NCBI GenBank assembly: GCA_963277665.1
Contig: OY728123.1
Span: forward strand, 628,740,915-628,804,914
DNA from: Viscum album
Taxonomy: Eukaryota; Streptophyta; Magnoliopsida; Santalales; Viscaceae
DNA length: 64,000 nucleotides
Reading direction: 5' to 3'
The notes under the pieces are model-generated. The model saw nothing but the letters and a program-made list of their open reading frames with translations, was not told the DNA's origin and did no database searches. Of this stretch, positions 23,529 to 33,341 are shown in pieces. The first letter of the stretch is position 1. Each line of letters opens with the position of its first letter. A program made the translations under genes and the position numbers.

Positions 23529-25349
23529 ATATTGAATATTCAGAAAGTTTTTATAAAATCAAGATTTTAAATGTTTACTTTTAATGAATGTTTATAATTT
23601 CCAATTGGTGATTTGAAAATATAATTTATAAAAAATGATTATTTTAAAAATTAATTTTTTGTATTTTTTGGAAACATTAAATTCTTATTTTAAAAATAAG
23701 GCTAGCGTTTTTCCATCATTAAATAAATATTAATTTAAAAATTAGCTTTTACCTTTACACTAATCCCGTCTGATTAAAAAATTAGTGAGTTATATAATTT
23801 ATGGATGTGGTTAGAGATGTATGTTATGTGTATTTTATTAGGGATTGTATAATTGGTATTTCAGTATGTATGATGAGAAGATACAATTATATGATGTATG
23901 TTTACTTACATGTAGTAACTTTTCTTAGGGGAAATCATTGAAATTTTAGATGGTGACTAAGATTTTATTTATATACATTTCCTAATGATAATGACTTGTA
24001 AAATCTAGCATGAGACTTATTCTAACTAGTTGATATCTAGCAGTGATTCTAGTTTAGGGTAAGCTAGTTGGTTATATATTCTAAAACGATTTCGAAACAT
24101 TAAGATATGGTTCCCAACTAGTATCGTATATAATTGTCTTTCATGATGTTTATGAGATTCCCAAGATTTTTTATATGTTTTATTAAAATCATTTTTACTC
24201 TATATTTACAATTCAATGTTAATTCTTTATTATGTGTTTCATTATTTTATGTCTATATATATAAGTTTTTATTTTTTTAAAATTGGTTTTTTTTTATTTT
24301 ATAATTGTTCCATTGATTACTATATTCATTCCAATATTAGTATTGTTTTATTCAATAATTTTCCATACATGATAATTTTATACATTGTATTCTTTGATGG
24401 TTTATTTAGTTAGTGGTCTTTTATATTTTTAATGTTTATTTATAATTTGAAACGAAAACTGATTACTAATGGAGAAATATTCAAATAGGTTATAAAAGTA
24501 TCAAAAGATAAATTTTTTAATTATTTTAAAGGTATAATCATATTGAAATTTTTGGTTTTTTAAAATTGAATTTTTTTTATTTATATTGAAAATAATAAAA
24601 AATCATATTTTAAATTTGAATATTTTAGACATGAATTATTGGTTTATTTGGATAAAAGGGTTGCATGGACCCATTAGTCAAACCATAATGGGATACTAAT
24701 CCGCTCACCCTTTATAAACTACTCAACATATATAGAAACAATGGATATTTCTAGTTTAGGCATTGATTTTGAGATGTTCCACTTGTGGCTTACATTTTCT
24801 AGAATTTCCATTGAGTGGGTTCTTGAGATACCGGATGTAGTTTAACCTAAAGACACATGGATTCATTACAAGGTTTTTAGTTCTCTATCTATGCCTTAGA
24901 TATGGCCAGGATTATTTTAATAGTGATTAAATTTTATCTCTTTCTTATATATGTTTTATTACGTAGATTTTTTTTACATAAATTATTACTTCTTTTTCAT
25001 ATTCATCTATAGTATTGGAGAGTCATGATAGAATTGAAGTAAAATTACACTACTAATTTAATTTTATTATTTAGTAAAAATCATCCCAATTACATAAATA
25101 TAATTCCTAGGTTCTTGTATCTAGCTGTTAGGGATCTAGGAAACCCATAAGGCCATGCCATGGGAAATCTTGGGTGCATCGTTCATGGGTTTCCCTAAGT
25201 TTTGTGTGACAAACACATAAGAATAGTAATATTATTCCAATATGAAAAGTAAATTACGTTGAGAAATAGCCCACCAAATTTTGATGAAGAGGATATACAT
25301 CATTGTAAAAGGATTTATGTTCTTATTTCAATAGGTATTTAAAAAATAT
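23529..25349. other. Unassigned AT-rich segment between elements 1 and 2
   Basis: If element 1 had inserted into element B, the RNase H of B should resume here; it does not. I see no gypsy domain on either strand. The stretch 25,130-25,200 carries 'gaaacccataaggccatgccatgggaaatc', which loosely recalls the G-rich 'ggggaaacc' repeats in the element 3 LTR (55,587-55,650). That would suit LTR-derived DNA. The 65-codon open frame at 24,216-24,413 is hydrophobic, AT-driven and not recognised. Confidence 0.4.
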
Positions 25350-28165
25350 TGTGATTAAATATAACAACACTACTTTTTTTATATGACTATAACACCATTT
25401 TAAATATAAAAAACATAAAACTAATACAAAACTATGATCTAAGGGATTATTTCCTTGGGAAACTTAAGACTAAACATAATATTTACATAGCAAAACATAA
25501 AAATAATTTAATTATTCATTCTTAAGATTCTTAGTGGTCCACATGTACCCCTTATTATAAGTAGTCACTAAAGGATATAGATTAATGAGAGAGGTGAGAA
25601 AAGGCATAGTAATAGGATATATAAAAACATGAATCAATATGACATGGTTAAGAATAATCATCATCATTATAAAATAAGCACGTGATCATCATTATAATAT
25701 TAACATGAAACATTGGATAAATGTTTGGAATGTGAAAATACATAACAATGAAACATTCTTTAATAATGGTCAACTATCATACATAATTGTTAATAAAGAA
25801 AGCATCATGTTCATGCTTGGGATATATGAATAATCATAACATAATCATCATTATTAACAAATATTTCATAATTTTCATGAATATTTCACATGATATCATC
25901 TGATAAAGCATGTTACAAAATGCATTGGAATTCTATAAAATTCCGAGAACACTCATTATATCCAAACATTTACACAATCATGCATGCCACATAGAACATA
26001 CAATAACATTTTCCATAAAATAACCCATGGAATAGAAATGGGTTTGATGATAATTTTATAAAGCACACATTCATGAATAGATATTAGGGTTTACGAAATA
26101 AAAAGTTAATAACAAACTTTTTATAAGAATCATTAATATTTAGTGAAGAAGAAACAATCACAAGAGAAGTAAAAGATGTATTTTTTTATAAAGAATCTTT
26201 ATTTTGTAAAATTAATTTAAATTGTTATAAAATCATATTTGTGACATGTATATCCATGAAAATAAATGTTCAATGAAATTTTAATAACATAATATGCATA
26301 TTCACATCGTGGAAGAGATTATCACCCAGAGAAAGTAATTGAGTGTGATAATCCCTTTACCTTATGTCTGAAAGCTTTCTATACTTTAATATACAATATA
26401 ATAAAATTAGACTAATTAATTAAAAAATAAATAACCAATTATATATTTATTTTATTTATTATAATTTTATTATGTTATTTTTCAGACATTATGATAAGTT
26501 ATAGTGTTCAATTTCATTGTTCAAAAGATACTATTTTCTTGATTTCCACTATCGGTTCACTTGTATACATGTGTGTAAGCTCCTACAAAATGGTGGTAAC
26601 TATCCAAAAATTAAAATTTTATGTTTTTAATGAAATTAAATAAGTTTAATTTGTTGTATTTACTATTATTTCCCACATTTTAAGATGATCCATTGGATAA
26701 AATGTTAATGGTAAACATTTAGATTGATTTTGGTGGTTTTTTATCACAATTAAGTTGTTCTACTTTATTATTTAATATTATGTATATATGTTAGTTCCCA
26801 AACATAAAAAAAGGTTATAAATAAATTTTACAACCATTATAATGGTTTTATGACCATAATTTATGGTGTTAAAATAAAATGAAATCATGTCATCCTTAAA
26901 TGCTATAAATGAACACATCAAGTATGATGTTTTCATTTTTAGAATAAAAGAGAGAGGAGAAGAGGCTTGATGAAGGATTATTCCATTAACAAAAAAAATT
27001 ATATTATGTATAGCTACTGGATTTATCATGCCACTTGGATGAGGGAAGTTTATTAATTAATATTTAAGGAAAATAAATTTAAAATAAATTAAAAGAAAAC
27101 GATAGTGGATTTTACCTATTAAACTTATTCTCCTTGAGAACCTCCATAGGGAAAATAGATTTGGTCTTTTGTTGAACAAAAAGAATCTTGGACATGGGGT
27201 AAGGTATAGGTAATATTATTTGGCATAAATTGAAAAATATTTATTTATTTTAAGCTGTGAGAAGAAGATGTGCTCGGGGTGGTATTTATAGGGGAGGAGA
27301 GGGGTGTTTTTTGATTATTTTATTCATTTGTTTATTAATGTTGATAAAGACTATGAATAGTTTGAAAATTATCTCTAAATATGTTAAATAATTATGGGGG
27401 GTTCTAGATTATGGTGATTACATCATCAATGACTCCAGTAATAGTGTATTTAACATATAATGTATATATACCATAAATTACTATATTTCACTATTCACCA
27501 AGAAATCAACTATTTTAGAAAAACTACAAATACTCACCCTAACCTTTTTTAGATATTTAGAATTAAAAATGAACTCTGTTTTATTTAAATAATTTTATAA
27601 ATATTATAAATTTAATTCTAAATTAAAATCAACATTTATTACAAAAATGTCAATTTTTAAATTATAACTAATTTTATGACACTTTGAAAAATTATCTAAG
27701 GTCTTATAAAATAATATTATAATAATAAGACAAAAAAATATTGATTTGTGAATCTATTTTATAAAAATAATTTTTTTAAAAAAATTAAAAATTATAAAAT
27801 TATAAATAAACATTTATGTTTTACAAAAATACCAACACTTAATTTATTATATTTTAAAATATTAATTCACTTATATTTTGATATTATTATATCATATTAT
27901 CATTTATAATATGTCAAAATTTTATTTCTACTTTCATAGATGCTTTAACTATTTTATTTTCCAGATTACTATTCCTAATGGTTATTTTACTATTCCTAGG
28001 GTCATGTTACTGTTCAATTGATATAGGTTCCTTAATTTTGTTAAATATCACTTATTTCATTATTAATTTATAAAGTTTCAATTAGGATATATATGTTGTG
28101 TTTGTGTCTTATTCCATTTATTTATAAAAATATAAATTGTATTGATACATGTTTGGGTTGTTGAA
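25350..28165 (-). repeat. Element 2 3' LTR
   Basis: Plus-strand left end tgtgattaa matches tgtgaacct of the other LTR. Right end is at gggttgttgaa (minus TTCAACAACCC), a mutated form of TGTAACGACCC. Shared blocks include 'agtggtccacatgtac' (25,530 and 33,510), 'cataaaataac.catgga' (26,015 and 33,992), 'ggttttatgacca' (26,842 and 34,832) and the TATA region. Confidence 0.9.
27281..27293 (-). promoter_or_regulatory. TATA box of the element 2 3' LTR
   Basis: Minus strand ccctataaatacc, preceded by a C-rich 'cacccctctcctc' run. The same box and run occur in the other LTR at 35,270-35,283, so the promoter core survived while the surroundings diverged. It lies about 875 bases from the LTR start. 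Confidence 0.75.
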
Positions 28166-28182
28166 TTCTTCCCCCCTTTTTG
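28166..28182 (-). other. Element 2 polypurine tract
   Basis: Minus strand ttcaaaaaggggggaagaa runs directly into the LTR start. It corresponds to the pol end ATTTCTTTAAGGGGGGAAGA seen in related elements. It is the best preserved polypurine tract in the window. Confidence 0.8.
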
Positions 28183-28206
28183 AAATTTATCTCTCAAAAT
28201 TTCATT

Positions 28207-28476
28207 TTACATAAACAAGTGAAAATATTTCTCTCTCATCACTTCCTCTGGTTCCCATGTTTCCACTTTGTACTTATGATTCTTACACAGTTCTTTGACC
28301 AGGTGAGTAGTGTTGTAGCATATAACTTTATCTCTATGGTCCAAGATCATAGATGGATTCTCCTCATAAGAGAAATCATTTTCCCACTCTACCACATCTG
28401 GATTCAGTATGTGTGAGGGATCTGGTATGTACATCCTCAATAGGGATACATGGAATACATCGTGTAGTTGAGACAA
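28207..28476 (-). pseudogene. Element 2 integrase C-terminus with chromodomain (89-codon open segment)
   Basis: This is the longest gypsy coding stretch free of stops near a pol end. Residues 5-20 read HDVFHVSLLRMYIPDPSH, the conserved link after the integrase core. SYEENPSMILDHRDKV (about 36-51) starts the chromodomain and TWEPEEVMREKYFHLF (about 73-88) ends it. The Trp of the usual VLWRNH segment is Cys here (ELCKNH), so one aromatic cage residue is lost; the second Trp is kept. In chromoviruses this domain guides integration to marked chromatin. The ATG at 28,476 is an internal Met, not a real start. The stop lies before the polypurine tract. Confidence 0.92.
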
Positions 28477-28479
28477 GTT

Positions 28480-29520
28480 TGGTAGAAGTGATAGTCAATA
28501 GGTTATTTCTCCAGGAATATTAAAGGGGTCGATTTACCTAGGACTTAGCATTCCCTTCTTACAAAATATAAGGATCATCTTCCATGGAGATATATGTAGG
28601 AATACCATTTCTTTGACCTCTAACTCTAAGTCTCAAAGATGATTTTCTATATCGCACTTATGTCGAATTTGGGCCTCCATGATGTGATGATTAATGGTTT
28701 TCACCTTCTACACCATTTCATACACCATTTTAGGACCTAGTAGCTAACGTCCACCAACATCACCCCATCATGTTGGTGTTATTCATCATTTCACAAAAAG
28801 GGGTTCATATGGAACCATTTAGATGCTCAAGTTGAAGTTATCTTTATAAGAGAACTTAACCAGAGTCATATGTTGGTCTCATCGTCCTTTAAAGTACATA
28901 GAATATTATCTCAACATTTCTTACAGTATATGAATAGTCTTCTCTTAATGGCCATCAGTTTGAGGATGAAAATCCATACTAAAGTTCATCTCAGTGTTCA
29001 GAGTATATTAGAGACATTTCCAAAACATATAGGTGAATATCAGATCTTGATCAGATATAATTGATAGTGGAACTCCATGTATCCTTATAATTTTTTTGAT
29101 TTATATCCATGCAATTTGATCCAATGATAAGTCCTCCTGAATTTAGAGAAATTTAGTTTTCTTTATAAGATAATCCAAAACAACCCATATAGAATTGTTT
29201 CCTATAAATTTCTTCATAATTCTATCGAAATATTCCATGGTGATCTTTTCTAATTTACACATTGGTATAGTTAATGGTTTCATTGACTATTTATACTTTT
29301 AACTTTCTAACTTCACTAGCTGACTTACTATCAACTTTGTTGATTATTCAGTGATCGTTTTCTTCGTATTTCCAACCAATAGTTCTTTGGAAGATATTGA
29401 TACATATTTGTGCCCCTTGGGTGAATAGAAAAGGTTGATAAATATCCACCACTCAGAATCTATTTATTTAAATCTATATTAGATATTACACATAGGTTTT
29501 ACCCAAATATTACATATCCT
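28480..29520 (-). pseudogene. Element 2 integrase core remnant
   Basis: Minus-strand readings give PLTIPMCKLEKITMEYFD (29,225-29,280), where the family has PLPIPxWKWExITMDF; the first catalytic Asp is Glu (29,233-29,235). NNSIWVVLDYLIKKTKF follows. IRIHGVPLSIISDQDLIF (about 29,030-29,085) keeps the second catalytic Asp, and FHPQTDGH then EKTIHIL (28,920-28,980) keeps the catalytic Glu (28,942-28,944). The core is therefore readable end to end with few frame changes. The H2C2 zinc region (about 29,300-29,520) is poor. An in-frame stop lies one codon before the Glu. Confidence 0.88.
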
Positions 29521-29859
29521 TCCTCAAAAATATTGAACTCAAAGGATTTTCCCTTTCTCGTGGCTTCTACCTTCTTCTGAATTTCAATATCATTTCATTA
29601 CTCAAACTTTATTTTTTCCAAGAGGGATGGTTGATAAATCATTTGATAAAGTATTCATGATATTCCTTCCTTAATAATTACAATCATTATCCAATAAAAA
29701 TCTATGATTATTGGATCATTCACAATTTTCAATGTTGATAGTGTTTTTGGATACTTTCAACTTAGAGCATTTGCCAATTTATTTAATTTTCTTAGATGTT
29801 AGTGGATTGAGCAGTCATAATCCTTGATGAGATAAAATAATCTTTATTGGGTAATATTG

Positions 29860-30330
29860 AGCACATTTTTTTTTAATATATATTTAAGGCTCTTATTATT
29901 AGAATATATTTGACACTTCTCCCCATATAGATAATTCCAACATATTGTAAAGGAAAATCCAGAACTTCCAACTCCAGGTCACGTGTGGGGTAGTTTTTCA
30001 CACGAATTTTCAACTTCCTTGAGTAATATTCAATCAAAAATATTATTTTTCATTATTACACATCCTAATCCCTTCTTTGAAGTATCATTTAATACTACAA
30101 AGAGTTCCCCACTTGTCACAAGTGTGAGTATTGGTATGGTGATAAGCCTCTTATTTAACACTTTGGAGAGTCCTCACATTCATTGGTCCAGAAAATCTTT
30201 TATACCTTTCAATTTATCTTGGTTTGGGGGTTTAAAAATTATGATAATTTCCTCAAAAATTGATGATAATTCCCATATAGACCAAGGAAACTACAGAACT
30301 CGATTACTAATGTTAGATTGATTCACGTTT
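29860..30330 (-). pseudogene. Element 2 RNase H remnant
   Basis: Minus-strand reading of 30,190-30,070 gives ISIPILTLVTSGELFVVL followed by NDTSKKGLGCVMMKNN, matching APILTLP…FVVYSDASGKGLGCVLMQNGK. The catalytic Asp of the DAS motif is kept as Asp, with Ser before it now Asn. Further on, CWNYLYGEKCQIYSNNKSL (about 29,885-29,940) matches WRHYLYGxKCxIYTDHKSL, with the TDHK Asp replaced by Asn. The 112-codon plus-strand open frame over the same bases is its shadow. Confidence 0.8.
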
Positions 30331-30339
30331 GATTTCCCT

Positions 30340-31000
30340 TATCTTTGAAGGGTCCGCATATATTCCTTTGTTGGTGATGAAATTCACAAAGAAGGATACT
30401 TATTCCATATACAACTAAAATTTAATTTACATTTCATAATTTTTCTCCCTCTATAGAGACTTCATATTGGTATCAAAATTCTCCCCATGTTCCTCCTTTA
30501 TCATGGAGTATATTAGGATACCATCAATACATAATACAAAAAAATCAAGGTAATATTTAACGAATCTATTCACTATGTCCATTAATATTATAGGACCACT
30601 ACTAAGTCTAAAATGAATCACTATGAAATCATAGTGTCCATGCCTCATTCAAAAGGATGTATTGGGAATATCTTCCTTCCACACCTTTAATTGGTGATAT
30701 CCCAACTAATGGTCTGCCTTAGAGAAATACTTAGCCCCACATAGCTGATCGAACAATTCATCTATCTATTGAACATGACACTTGTTCCTTATCATTATTT
30801 TTTTTGAGATCATGGTAATTAAGGTAGAGGCACACCGAACCATAATTCTTTTTTATGGAGAGGAACGTTGCACCACATGGCAAAGAACTCAGGCATATAA
30901 AATCCATGTCCATATTCCCATATAATTGTTTCTTTGGTTCTTCCAACTCAATGTTGTCTATTCTATAATTTTTACTTAATATAGGTAAAGATATATGAAT
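30340..31000 (-). pseudogene. Element 2 reverse transcriptase remnant
   Basis: The open segment 30,648-30,451 reads RHGHYDFIVIHFRLSSGP, then KYYLDFFVLCIDGILIYS, matching YGHYEFLVMPFGLTNAP and YLDxFVVVFIDDILVYS. The catalytic DD pair is Asp-Gly. Upstream, KKNYGSVCLYLNYHDLKKNN and EQVSCSIDR (30,770-30,860) match KKDGSxRMCIDYRxLNKVTIKN. GIYADPSKI (about 30,350) is the GI.VDPxKI segment before RNase H. The reading crosses several frames and stops. Confidence 0.88.
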
Positions 31001-31259
31001 AATTTCAATTCATAACTCAACCTATCGGCTAGGATAAAGATAGTGCAATTCTTCATGGAACACATTAGTGTAGTACCTCACAGTAGGAATGTCCTTGATA
31101 ATGATTCTATAATTTGCCTCAATTATTTGAGCTAGATATTCTTCCTTAATAGAAACAAATCCACAATTGGGATGATGATTATAAATTTGGTTCATCCGCC
31201 TCTTTAAAAATGTACATAATTGGAGGATTCCTTGGTATTGGAACACTGATCTACCTTTC

Positions 31260-31586
31260 TCAATAGTTGATGTTGTATTTGTATAAAGATATCCAATCCA
31301 AGATCAATATAGCATTGAACTCCACCAAAGGAAATAAGATAAAATTTTTTGGGAGGTTCATTACACCAGCATTAATTGGGGAGGAGTTATATACTTCGGA
31401 TGAAATAATTTCCACATTTATAATTATCACATATAACTCAACTTCCATATTTTGAGGTTGTGTTTTAAATGTACTACTAAACATAAAAAATATGAAAGAA
31501 TACATAGAACTAGAATTGAATAGTACATTTTCTATTGTTGAATTAATAATTATCGTGTTTATCACCATATAATTTTCAGGCCCCAC
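31260..31586 (-). pseudogene. Element 2 aspartic protease remnant, 108 open codons
   Basis: The open segment covers most of a gypsy protease. ENVLFNSSSMYSFIFFMF stands where VLFDSGSSYSFIS is found, so the catalytic Asp is Asn and the Gly is Ser. MEVELYVIIINVEIISSEVY fits LEVELYVSTPxGEVxSTxVVY, and FPLVEFNAILILDWISLYKY fits LDMVDFDVILGMDWLSKYHA. Length and order are normal for the family. By its active-site change the enzyme could not work even if translated. Confidence 0.9.
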
Positions 31587-31659
31587 CTCAGTATTAGTGA
31601 TGGAATAATATTTCCCTTCTTCCTTTGGATTTTTGGGTACTCATTCTCATTTACCTCAA

Positions 31660-32192
31660 GGGATCGTGGTTTAGTGCAATCGATTTCATAGATCCCTTTC
31701 TCCCTATAGTAAAAGAATTGAACCATGGGTGTTTATCTCCTTCCTCCATAACATTTTCCTACTTCCACATGCCTCTTAGACACTAATAATCATGGTGGAA
31801 TTATCTCCCACACTTGAACATTTCCCTCATCCCTTTGAGTAAATTCCCATGATGATTCTTCCCACATTTTTTGACATGTGAGTGGTTGGGTTTTCTTTAC
31901 ACAATTTTCATTAGATCTTACAGCATAAAAATCCAACATTATTTTCATATCTTCGTATCCATGGTAATATTATCCAAACTCCATATCTAGTTTTATATCG
32001 CATTCAAAAACTTCTTCAACACTCCAATATTCTTAAATTTCTAGTGATTTTTAATGGTTTTGTTTTAAACCACTAATGAATTTATCTACTCTTCTAACAT
32101 TCTTGATAACAAGACCCGGGGTATACCTTAAAATCCTTGTGAAGTTTTCTTCATAATTCATGATAGATTCACATTCTTTTTTCCTTAGATAT
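31660..32192 (-). pseudogene. Element 2 gag, C-terminal part with zinc-knuckle remnant
   Basis: The frame entering at about 32,185 reads KECESIMNYEENFTRILRYT then PGLVIKNVRRVDKFISGLK, matching the second half of retrotrans_gag (…YExKFTxLSRYAPxLV…RKFxxGL). A knuckle remnant FFYYREKGIYEIDC lies at about 31,680-31,722; only the last Cys of CxxCxxxxHxxxxC is kept. It continues the gag segment at 32,683-33,108, from which it is separated by inserted DNA. Confidence 0.82.
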
Positions 32193-32194
32193 AT

Positions 32195-32436
32195 CACTAA
32201 TAGAAAAATAACCTATACCCATGGTTCAAAACCGTGGGTATAGAACCCGAAACCGTGGGTATAGGTTATACCCATGGTTTTGGGAACTATGGGTGCCAGA
32301 GGCATCTGGATTTGTTCCTAAGCTATACCCACAGTTTTTCAGACCATGGGTATATCTTTTTTCCACCGTTTCAAAGCCTCATCCATTCTTTAAAACTATT
32401 ATACCCACGGATTTAAACCCGTAGGTAAATATAGTG
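32195..32436 (+). mobile_element. Small CACTA-like (MITE-type) element with inverted subterminal repeats
   Basis: It begins CACTAATAGAAAAAT and ends TAGTG, the termini of plant CACTA (En/Spm) transposons. The two ends read inwards as CACTA…ACCTA. In between, the motif tacccatggtt / aaccgtgggta recurs about nine times in both orientations; 32,213-32,226 and 32,230-32,243 form a 14-base stem with a 3-base loop. At 242 bases it could only be a non-autonomous derivative. It lies inside gag of element 2. The 3 bp flanks (tat, caa) do not match, so the right end may be wrong and the element larger. Overlapping open frames here are created by the inverted repeats. Confidence 0.65.
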
Positions 32437-32525
32437 CAAAAACTGAGGCAATGGGTATTGAACCCACGACGTCCTGGGACATGCACTTGTAATCTGACAC
32501 ATCTCAGAATTTCAACTACACCATT
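32437..32525 (-). repeat. tRNA-like sequence 2 (B-box-like)
   Basis: On the minus strand it starts tggtgtagttga and reaches gtgggttcaataccc at 32,452-32,466. The core GGTTCAATACC (32,464-32,454) differs from the RNA polymerase III B box GGTTCGANNCC at one base. It abuts the TAGTG end of the CACTA-like element. It cannot fold as a full tRNA as far as I can see. Confidence 0.45.
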
Positions 32526-32579
32526 TAAATTAATATGTATCTAAATTTTTAAATATATATTAATCTCCAACCATAATAA

Positions 32580-32660
32580 GGAAAAACCCATAGCGGGTTT
32601 CGAACCCACGTTTGACTCATTAGGGTTCTAGCATCTAACCAACCAAGAGGCATCAACTAC
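32580..32660 (-). repeat. tRNA-like sequence 1 with perfect B box
   Basis: Minus strand: gcctcttggttggttagatgc, then after about 30 bases gtgggttcgaaacccgc. GGTTCGAAACC (32,606-32,596) is a perfect B box and ggttggttaga recalls an A box. The layout is like the head of a tRNA-derived SINE, or the tRNA-like stretch found inside some CACTA elements. The stem arms are too incomplete for a functional tRNA. Confidence 0.5.
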
Positions 32661-32661
32661 T

Positions 32662-32679
32662 TCTATATATATATATCTA
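32662..32679. repeat. (TA)n microsatellite
   Basis: A short TA repeat borders the inserted block on the right; the gag reading resumes a few bases further. The left border also has 'atatat' (32,190-32,194), so a target duplication of TA-rich sequence is possible but not provable. Confidence 0.6.
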
Positions 32680-32682
32680 CAT

Positions 32683-33108
32683 TTATAAAAATATATTAAT
32701 CCTTCTATCTATATTTGGCATGGTGTTCTTAATCAACACCCACCGTTTTTCAGCCTCTCTATCTAAAAGATAAATTTCTAGTCTCACCTTATTCATCTGA
32801 GAATAGAAAATCATAGAAAATATCTTCTCCATTGAGTTGATCCAGTATTCCTCAACTAGTGGATCGGAATATCCACTAAACATCGGTGGTTATTTCCCCA
32901 TAAAATACTTGATATATGATTTCTCCCTCTTATGGGGAGGTGGATGTCCCACATTTTTTAGGATATTGTTCATATCCTGAGAGCGTTGGGTAAGCATCTT
33001 TATGAAATTTTGAACTCAACCTCCAAAGGAATTAGGGATGTCATTCTGGAAACTATTGCATTGTCCCTCTCATTGGTTGTTGCCCTTGTTTATCCCGTTT
33101 CCAACCAT
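32683..33108 (-). pseudogene. Element 2 gag, N-terminal part
   Basis: A likely start Met is at 33,108-33,106, about 220 bases after the PBS. The first 70 codons are Asn/Gln-rich and then read HPPPHKREK, like gypsy gag leaders. The open segment 32,883-32,683 has YSDPLVEEYWINSMEKIF and EAEKRWVLIKN, which match DPxxAexWlrxiEkIF and GeAexWWexxk of the retrotrans_gag domain; the first Trp of the WW pair is Arg here. About 25 residues of the domain that should follow (ITWxxFxxxFxxKYFP) are missing at the insertion. Confidence 0.88.
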
Positions 33109-33325
33109 TTTATAAAGAAAATTCATGAAAAAAACAATGTCAAAAAGTCTTGAATAAATAAATAATTTCATTGTTGAATTAACTCTAAAGGCATCTCTTG
33201 TGGGATCCCTGTGTTAATAATTTTTCTAAAACAACGAATCTTGGGCGATTTAACATACTTAGCCACATACTTAAGGGTATTAAATAGTGTTATCTACTCC
33301 TAATTCCTAGATTAGCTAATCTATT

Positions 33326-33336
33326 ATCTGATACCA
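33326..33336 (-). other. Element 2 primer binding site (initiator-Met tRNA type)
   Basis: The minus strand reads TGGTATCAGAT, matching TGGTATCAGAG at 10 of 11 bases. It lies five bases after the 5' LTR end (…GGTTCACA). This is the usual primer site of Ty3/gypsy chromoviruses and fixes both element orientation and the LTR border. Confidence 0.85.
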
Positions 33337-33341
33337 ACTAT

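Noticed and set aside
28180..28416. A plus-strand 78-codon membrane-like protein
   Set aside because: It is the complement of the chromodomain segment on the minus strand, which has clear family similarity.
29983..30321. A 112-codon plus-strand gene, the longest plus-strand open frame of the region
   Set aside because: The minus strand over these bases reads as RNase H of element 2; the plus frame has no recognisable motif.
31267..31455. A plus-strand 62-codon gene
   Set aside because: It is the shadow of the element 2 protease on the other strand.
32221..32424. Two overlapping plus-strand open frames of 60-67 codons
   Set aside because: They lie wholly inside the CACTA-like element and arise from its inverted repeats; the two frames give repeated, non-protein-like sequence.
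32580..32660. A functional tRNA gene
   Set aside because: Only the B box and a rough A box are present; acceptor and anticodon stems cannot be formed from the flanking bases.
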